From the NCBI GenBank assembly GCA_038124905.1, contig JAYPCW010000035.1, positions 1-11,233 on the forward strand: 11,233 bases of DNA. The letters run 5' to 3'. A model generated the notes under the pieces. It had not been told where the DNA came from, made no database searches, and saw nothing but the letters and a program-made list of their open reading frames with translations. Position 1 is the stretch's first letter; each line of letters opens with the position of its first letter. A program made the translations under genes and the position numbers. The DNA comes from ATZT02 sp038124905 (GTDB taxonomy: Bacteria > Actinomycetota > Actinomycetes > S36-B12 > UBA5976). Of this stretch, positions 7,518-11,233 are shown one piece after another.

Positions 7518-8498
7518 ATGGCAATGACGTCGGCAGTTAAAGATGAATTGGCAAGAGTTGAGTTATCTAAGTCGTGTTGCCGTAAAGCAGAAGTCTCAGC
7601 GCTCTTGAGATTTGCTGGTGGATTGCATATTGTCGCTGGCAACGTAGTAGTCGAAGTTGAAGTTGATGCTGGACAAATTGCAAGACGCTTAAGAAAAGAC
7701 ATCGTGGAACTTTATGGGCACAATGCAGATTTAGCTGTGGTTAGTGGCGGAGGAATTCGCAAAGGTACTCGTTATGCAGTGAGGGTTGCGCAAGGTGGTG
7801 AAGTTCTAGCTAAGCAAACTGGATTAATTGATCAAGCTGGAAGGCCGATACGTGGTTTACCTCCGGTGGTTGTTGGCGGAGGGTTGTGCGATGCAGAGTC
7901 TGCTTGGCGTGGAGCTTTTTTAGCTCATGGCTCACTAACCGAACCCGGTCGTTCAAGTGCGCTAGAAATCACGGCACCTGGGCCAGAAGCAGCTTTGGCT
8001 TTAGTTGGTGCAGCACGTCGTTTAGGAGTAGTTGCTAAAGCGCGTGAGGTTAGAGGCGTTGATCGCGTTGTGATTCGCGATGGCGATGCAATTGGTGCCT
8101 TATTAACTCGCTTGGGTGCCCATAGTGCCGTCATGGAGTGGGAAGAGCGCCGAATGCGCCGTGAAGTTAGGGCAACGGCTAATCGTTTGGCAAATTTTGA
8201 CGATGCAAATCTCCGTCGTAGCGCTCAAGCGGCAGTCGCTGCTGGAGTAAGAGTTGGCCGGGCGCTAGAAATATTAGGAGACAGCGTTCCCGAGCACTTG
8301 CAAAAAGCTGGCCAATTAAGAATGGAACACAAGCAAGCAAGCCTTGAAGAATTAGGGCAACTTAGCGATCCACCATTAACCAAAGATGCCATTGCCGGAA
8401 GAATCCGCAGATTATTGGCTATGGCAGATAAAAAAGCTGCCGAATTAGGAATTCCTCCTACGGAGGCCAGCCTGACTCCAGACATGTTGGAACACTAG
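7518..8498 (+). CDS. whiA: WhiA, sporulation/cell-division transcriptional regulator
   Basis: WhiA is a 326-residue DNA-binding protein pairing an N-terminal fold related to LAGLIDADG homing endonucleases, without nuclease function, with a C-terminal helix-turn-helix domain. The N-terminus has the family sequences VKDELARVEL and CCRKAEVSALLRFAGGLHI (residues about 7-38). The LAGLIDADG-like core spans roughly 90-195, and the helical C-terminal half (about 215-310) has NLRRSAQAA and PLTKDAIAGRIRRLL, which fit the DNA-binding region. In Streptomyces WhiA works with WhiB to trigger sporulation septation; in non-sporulating bacteria it influences division and chromosome segregation, the likelier role here. 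ATG at 7518 directly follows the yvcK TAA and fits the family N-terminus (MALT-type); an in-frame ATG at 7524 is a less likely alternative. An AGGTGG at 7502-7507 inside the end of yvcK could serve as ribosome-binding site. Confidence 0.95.
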   Translation: MAMTSAVKDELARVELSKSCCRKAEVSALLRFAGGLHIVAGNVVVEVEVDAGQIARRLRKDIVELYGHNADLAVVSGGGIRKGTRYAVRVAQGGEVLAKQTGLIDQAGRPIRGLPPVVVGGGLCDAESAWRGAFLAHGSLTEPGRSSALEITAPGPEAALALVGAARRLGVVAKAREVRGVDRVVIRDGDAIGALLTRLGAHSAVMEWEERRMRREVRATANRLANFDDANLRRSAQAAVAAGVRVGRALEILGDSVPEHLQKAGQLRMEHKQASLEELGQLSDPPLTKDAIAGRIRRLLAMADKKAAELGIPPTEASLTPDMLEH

Positions 8499-8559
8499 AA
8501 TTACGTTGCATTTAACGTCAGTGGCAATGGCGCCCTGGATACAAGTTTATGGAGTTTAA
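8499..8559 (+). promoter_or_regulatory. whiA-gap spacer: ribosome-binding site, inverted repeat and possible promoter
   Basis: This 61-nt spacer is the longest in the window. GGAG at 8551-8554 sits 5 nt before the GTG start of gap and is the clearest Shine-Dalgarno here; it fixes that start. An inverted repeat, ACGTT at 8503-8507 and AACGT at 8514-8518 with a 6-nt centre, could be a small operator. TTAACG (8512-8517) and TGGATA (8536-8541), 18 nt apart, are weak -35/-10 candidates. The ribosome-binding site is well supported; the operator and promoter are guesses resting on position ahead of a glycolytic gene set. No terminator hairpin with a T tract is visible after whiA, so read-through from upstream is also possible. 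Confidence 0.4.
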
Positions 8560-9606
8560 GTGACGATTCGCGTTGGAATAAATGGATTTGGACGTATCGG
8601 AAGAAATTATTTAAGAGTTTTGGCCGAGCGAGGCCCAGGTAGCCTTGAGGGAATTTTAGGTCAAATTATCCCTTCGGGTGAGAGTATCGAGGTTGTAGCA
8701 ATTAATGATTTGACTGATGTCAAAACTTCAGCTCACCTTTTGAAATACGATTCTTCATTGGGTCGGTTCCCAGGTACCGTTGAAGTCGACGGCAATAAAA
8801 TTTTAGTTAACAACAAACCCATAACTATCACTTCTCATCGCGATCCTGCAGAGATTCCTTGGGGGGATTTTGGTGTTGATTTGGTTGTGGAATCAACTGG
8901 AATTTTCACCGATGCGGAAAAGGCCAAAGTTCATTTAAATTCTGGTCCAAAAAAAGTTCTAATCTCTGCACCTGCAAAAAATGAAGATGTAACAGTGGTG
9001 TTGGGTGTAAATCATGAGCAATACGATGCAACTGCTCACAAAGTAATTAGTAATGCTTCTTGCACCACAAACTGCTTAGCTCCTATGGCTAAAGTCTTGC
9101 ACGACGAATTTGGAATTGAGCGTGGTCTGATGACGACTATTCATGCTTACACAAATGATCAAAGCACTTTGGACTTCCCGCACTCGGATTTGCGTCGCGC
9201 TCGTGCGGCAGCAATTAACATGATTCCAACAACAACTGGTGCCGCTAAAGCAATTGGACTAGTTATGCCTGACCTCAAGGGCAAATTAGATGGTTATGCG
9301 ATGCGGGTTCCTGTTCCAGTTGGTTCTGCAACAGACTTAACCGTGGAATTGAAAAAGTCGGCTAGCCGCGAAGAGATTAACGCGGCTCTTAAGAATGCCG
9401 CCGAAACCAATTTAGCTGGCGTGATGAGTTATACCGAGGACCCTTTGGTTTCAACCGACATTGTCAATGATCCACACTCATGCATCATTGACGGTCAAAT
9501 TACTAACGTAAATGGCAATATGGTCAAGGTGCTCGGTTGGTATGACAATGAATGGGGTTATTCCAGCCGCTTAGTCGATCTTTCTCTGTTGGTCGGTGCT
9601 AAATAA
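8560..9606 (+). CDS. gap: Glyceraldehyde-3-phosphate dehydrogenase, type I
   Basis: This cytoplasmic enzyme converts glyceraldehyde 3-phosphate, NAD+ and phosphate to 1,3-bisphosphoglycerate, reversibly. The NAD-binding loop INGFGRIGR is at residues 7-15 and AIND at 47-50 ends the second strand. The active site SNASCTTNCLAP has catalytic C168, with H195 in TTIHAYT. The DLRRARAAA and IPTTTGAAKAIG segments and the C-terminal WYDNEWGYS are all present. At 348 residues it is longer than most homologues (about 331-339). The excess is a Gly/Ser/Ile-rich insertion at about residues 25-42, between the first NAD-fold helix and the AIND strand; the rest aligns without gaps of note. GTG at 8560 is chosen because it has a GGAG ribosome-binding site 5 nt upstream and gives the canonical TIRVGING N-terminus. 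It heads gap-pgk-tpiA, with pgk 6 nt after its stop. Confidence 0.97.
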   Translation: MTIRVGINGFGRIGRNYLRVLAERGPGSLEGILGQIIPSGESIEVVAINDLTDVKTSAHLLKYDSSLGRFPGTVEVDGNKILVNNKPITITSHRDPAEIPWGDFGVDLVVESTGIFTDAEKAKVHLNSGPKKVLISAPAKNEDVTVVLGVNHEQYDATAHKVISNASCTTNCLAPMAKVLHDEFGIERGLMTTIHAYTNDQSTLDFPHSDLRRARAAAINMIPTTTGAAKAIGLVMPDLKGKLDGYAMRVPVPVGSATDLTVELKKSASREEINAALKNAAETNLAGVMSYTEDPLVSTDIVNDPHSCIIDGQITNVNGNMVKVLGWYDNEWGYSSRLVDLSLLVGAK

Positions 9607-9612
9607 CCTTTA

Positions 9613-10782
9613 ATGCCTTTAAACACTTTAAGCAAAGCCGAAATTAAAAATCAGCGCGTGATAATGCGCGCTGATTTTAATGTTCCGCTGCAAGCTGGCG
9701 AAATCACAGATGCAGGTCGCATTGAAGCTGCTTTGCCAACAATTAAATTACTTTTAACAAATGGAAATAAAGTTATTTTGTTGGCGCATCTAGGTAGGCC
9801 AAAGGGGGAGGTTAAACCTGAATTTTCGCTTTTACCGGTGTCTAAAAAACTAAGTGAGTTTTTGTCTCGGGAAGTTAAATTGGTTCAGGATCTCTCGCAA
9901 GTACAAAGTAGTGATGAAATTGTTTTACTGGAGAATGTCAGGTTTGATCCGCGAGAAACCAGTAAAGATGAAACCGAACGAGTTCAGCTTGCAAAAATTT
10001 GGGCTGAATATGCAGATTGTTTTGTGAGCGACGGATTTGGCGTGGTTCACAGATCTCAAGCAAGTGTTACGGAACTTGCAAAACTACTGCCGGCCTATGC
10101 TGGATTATTAATTGAAAAAGAGACTAATAGCTTTGAAAAGGTTTTGGAAAACCCTGAACGTCCCTATGTAGTAATTATGGGTGGTTCAAAAGTTAGCGAT
10201 AAATTGCAAGTCATTGAAAATTTGCTCCCAAAGGTAAATAAACTGCTAATCGGTGGCGGGATGGCTTATACCTTTCTAGCAGCGAATGGTTACCAAGTTG
10301 GCAAATCACTACTAGAAGCTGGGATGATAGATACTGTCAAAGATTTACTTACTCGGGCTAAAAAATTAAACATTGAAGTTTTAATTCCTCAAGACGTAGT
10401 GGTCGCTGAGGAAATTTCAGAATCTGCACAAATCAGTGTAAAAAAGGTAAACGATATCGCTAGTGATGAAATGGGACTAGACATCGGCCCAGAAACTCGA
10501 GAGTTGTATCTAGCTGCGTTAAAAGACGCCAAGACCGTGGTGTGGAACGGCCCTATGGGAGTTTTTGAAATTGAGCTTTTTGCTGGCGGCACTAAAGCCA
10601 TCGCCCAAGCACTAAGTGAAAGCAATGCCTACACCGTAATTGGAGGCGGAGATTCTGCTGCCGCCATTAGAAAATTCGGAATTCCAGATGAAAAATTTAG
10701 CCACATTTCTACAGGTGGCGGTGCCTCTTTAGAGTTGTTAGAAGGCAAAGAACTGCCAGGATTGAGGGTCTTAATTAAATGA
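9613..10782 (+). CDS. pgk: Phosphoglycerate kinase
   Basis: Pgk transfers the acyl phosphate of 1,3-bisphosphoglycerate to ADP, giving 3-phosphoglycerate and ATP in glycolysis, and runs in reverse in gluconeogenesis. The 389-residue monomer has the standard two lobes. The N-lobe substrate-binding motifs are RADFNVPL (residues 19-26), AHLGRPKG, ENVRFDPRE and SDGFGVVHRSQAS. The C-lobe nucleotide-binding motifs are VIMGGSKVSDK, IGGGMAYTFL, VWNGPMGVFE, VIGGGDSAAAI and STGGGASLELLEGKELPG. The length is normal for bacterial Pgk (about 390-400) and no key motif is missing. ATG at 9613 lies 6 nt after the gap stop and has no Shine-Dalgarno, so it probably relies on translational coupling. Its stop overlaps the tpiA start (ATGA, 10779-10782). 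Pgk is the direct metabolic successor of Gap, which fits cotranscription. Confidence 0.97.
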   Translation: MPLNTLSKAEIKNQRVIMRADFNVPLQAGEITDAGRIEAALPTIKLLLTNGNKVILLAHLGRPKGEVKPEFSLLPVSKKLSEFLSREVKLVQDLSQVQSSDEIVLLENVRFDPRETSKDETERVQLAKIWAEYADCFVSDGFGVVHRSQASVTELAKLLPAYAGLLIEKETNSFEKVLENPERPYVVIMGGSKVSDKLQVIENLLPKVNKLLIGGGMAYTFLAANGYQVGKSLLEAGMIDTVKDLLTRAKKLNIEVLIPQDVVVAEEISESAQISVKKVNDIASDEMGLDIGPETRELYLAALKDAKTVVWNGPMGVFEIELFAGGTKAIAQALSESNAYTVIGGGDSAAAIRKFGIPDEKFSHISTGGGASLELLEGKELPGLRVLIK

Positions 10783-11233
10783 GTCAACTTGATCGCAAGC
10801 CGGTGATGGCTGCGAACTGGAAGATGAACATAACTCATCTTGAGGCAATCGCTTATTTAAATAAACTAAGTTTTACCTTGAGCGACAAAGACTTTGATCA
10901 AACCGAAGTCGTGTTGTTTCCAAGTTTTGTTGCCTTGCGTTCAGTACAAACAATTATTGATGCAGATCGCTTGCAGATTAAATATGGTGCCCAAGATATG
11001 AGCGTTCATGAAAGTGGAGCTTATACCGGTGAAATAAGTGCAAATATGCTCACAAAACTGCAAGCTAATTATGTTTTATTGGGCCATTCTGAGCGACGTG
11101 CCTACCATAATGAGACGGACGAATTGGTAAACGCTAAAGCCAAATTGGCCATAAAAAATAAATTAACTCCAATGATTGCCGTTGGGGAAACTCTTGAAAT
11201 AAGACAAGCGGGTAACGCTGTTAGCCACACCGT
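10779..11233 (+). CDS. tpiA: Triosephosphate isomerase, 5' part (runs off window end)
   Basis: TpiA interconverts dihydroxyacetone phosphate and glyceraldehyde 3-phosphate, supplying the Gap substrate. About 151 of roughly 250-260 codons are present. MAANWKMN holds N13 and K15, the substrate-binding Asn and Lys. GAQDMSVHESGAYTGEIS is the loop-3 region. LGHSERR holds the electrophilic H103. The catalytic Glu (E165 in the usual numbering) lies beyond the window, so activity cannot be fully judged. In PMIAVGET the position normally held by a highly conserved Cys (C126 in the usual numbering, before IGE or VGE) is Ala134. ATG at 10779 overlaps the pgk stop by 4 nt; GAGGG at 10764-10768 may act as ribosome-binding site. 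The start gives the normal actinobacterial N-terminus (RKPVMAANWKMN). Confidence 0.96.
   Translation, partial: MSQLDRKPVMAANWKMNITHLEAIAYLNKLSFTLSDKDFDQTEVVLFPSFVALRSVQTIIDADRLQIKYGAQDMSVHESGAYTGEISANMLTKLQANYVLLGHSERRAYHNETDELVNAKAKLAIKNKLTPMIAVGETLEIRQAGNAVSHT

Noticed and set aside
7518..8498. WhiA LAGLIDADG fold as a homing endonuclease or mobile intron
   Set aside because: Gene context, HTH C-terminus and family sequence identify the regulator WhiA, which lacks nuclease function.

Overview
The window is an 11.2 kb piece of an AT-rich, tightly packed bacterial chromosome in which every gene lies on the + strand. The block uvrC-rapZ-yvcK-whiA-gap-pgk-tpiA, with uvrB/uvrA upstream, is a characteristic actinobacterial arrangement. 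The protein details agree: a WhiA orthologue, a RapZ P-loop with Arg in place of Lys, and a GGGHGL motif in YvcK. The low GC, near-zero spacers and stop/start overlaps suggest a streamlined actinobacterium such as the freshwater acI (Nanopelagicales) group. That placement is inference from composition and layout. The run of Ns marks a scaffolded draft assembly (MAG or SAG style).

Layout: (1) 1-44, the last codons of what is probably uvrB. (2) 70-1041, a TerC/Alx-family membrane protein. (3) 1051-3944, uvrA, broken in the assembly by 10 Ns at 2817-2826. The flanks can be stitched into a full-length protein of about 947 residues, so the gene is probably intact in the organism. (4) 3965-5719, uvrC, with both nuclease domains but no C-terminal helix-hairpin-helix region. 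(5) 5743-8498, the rapZ-yvcK-whiA cluster, joined by a 4-nt overlap and then a zero-length junction. (6) 8560-11233, gap, pgk and the start of tpiA, which runs off the window edge.

The genes form two functional groups. UvrA, UvrB and UvrC carry out damage recognition and dual incision in nucleotide excision repair. Gap, Pgk and TpiA are consecutive enzymes of lower glycolysis and gluconeogenesis. RapZ, YvcK and WhiA lie between them and are linked in other bacteria to carbon metabolism, cell-envelope precursor supply and cell division or differentiation. The longest spacer, 61 nt between whiA and gap, has the clearest Shine-Dalgarno sequence of the window and a short inverted repeat, and is the likeliest place for a new promoter.

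I see no RNA genes, mobile elements, CRISPR arrays or unknown defence-type systems, and no stretch over 300 bases lacks a gene. This is a conserved housekeeping region. The points worth a second look are the structure of the assembly gap in uvrA, the missing UvrC C-terminal domain, and small departures in Gap and TpiA.
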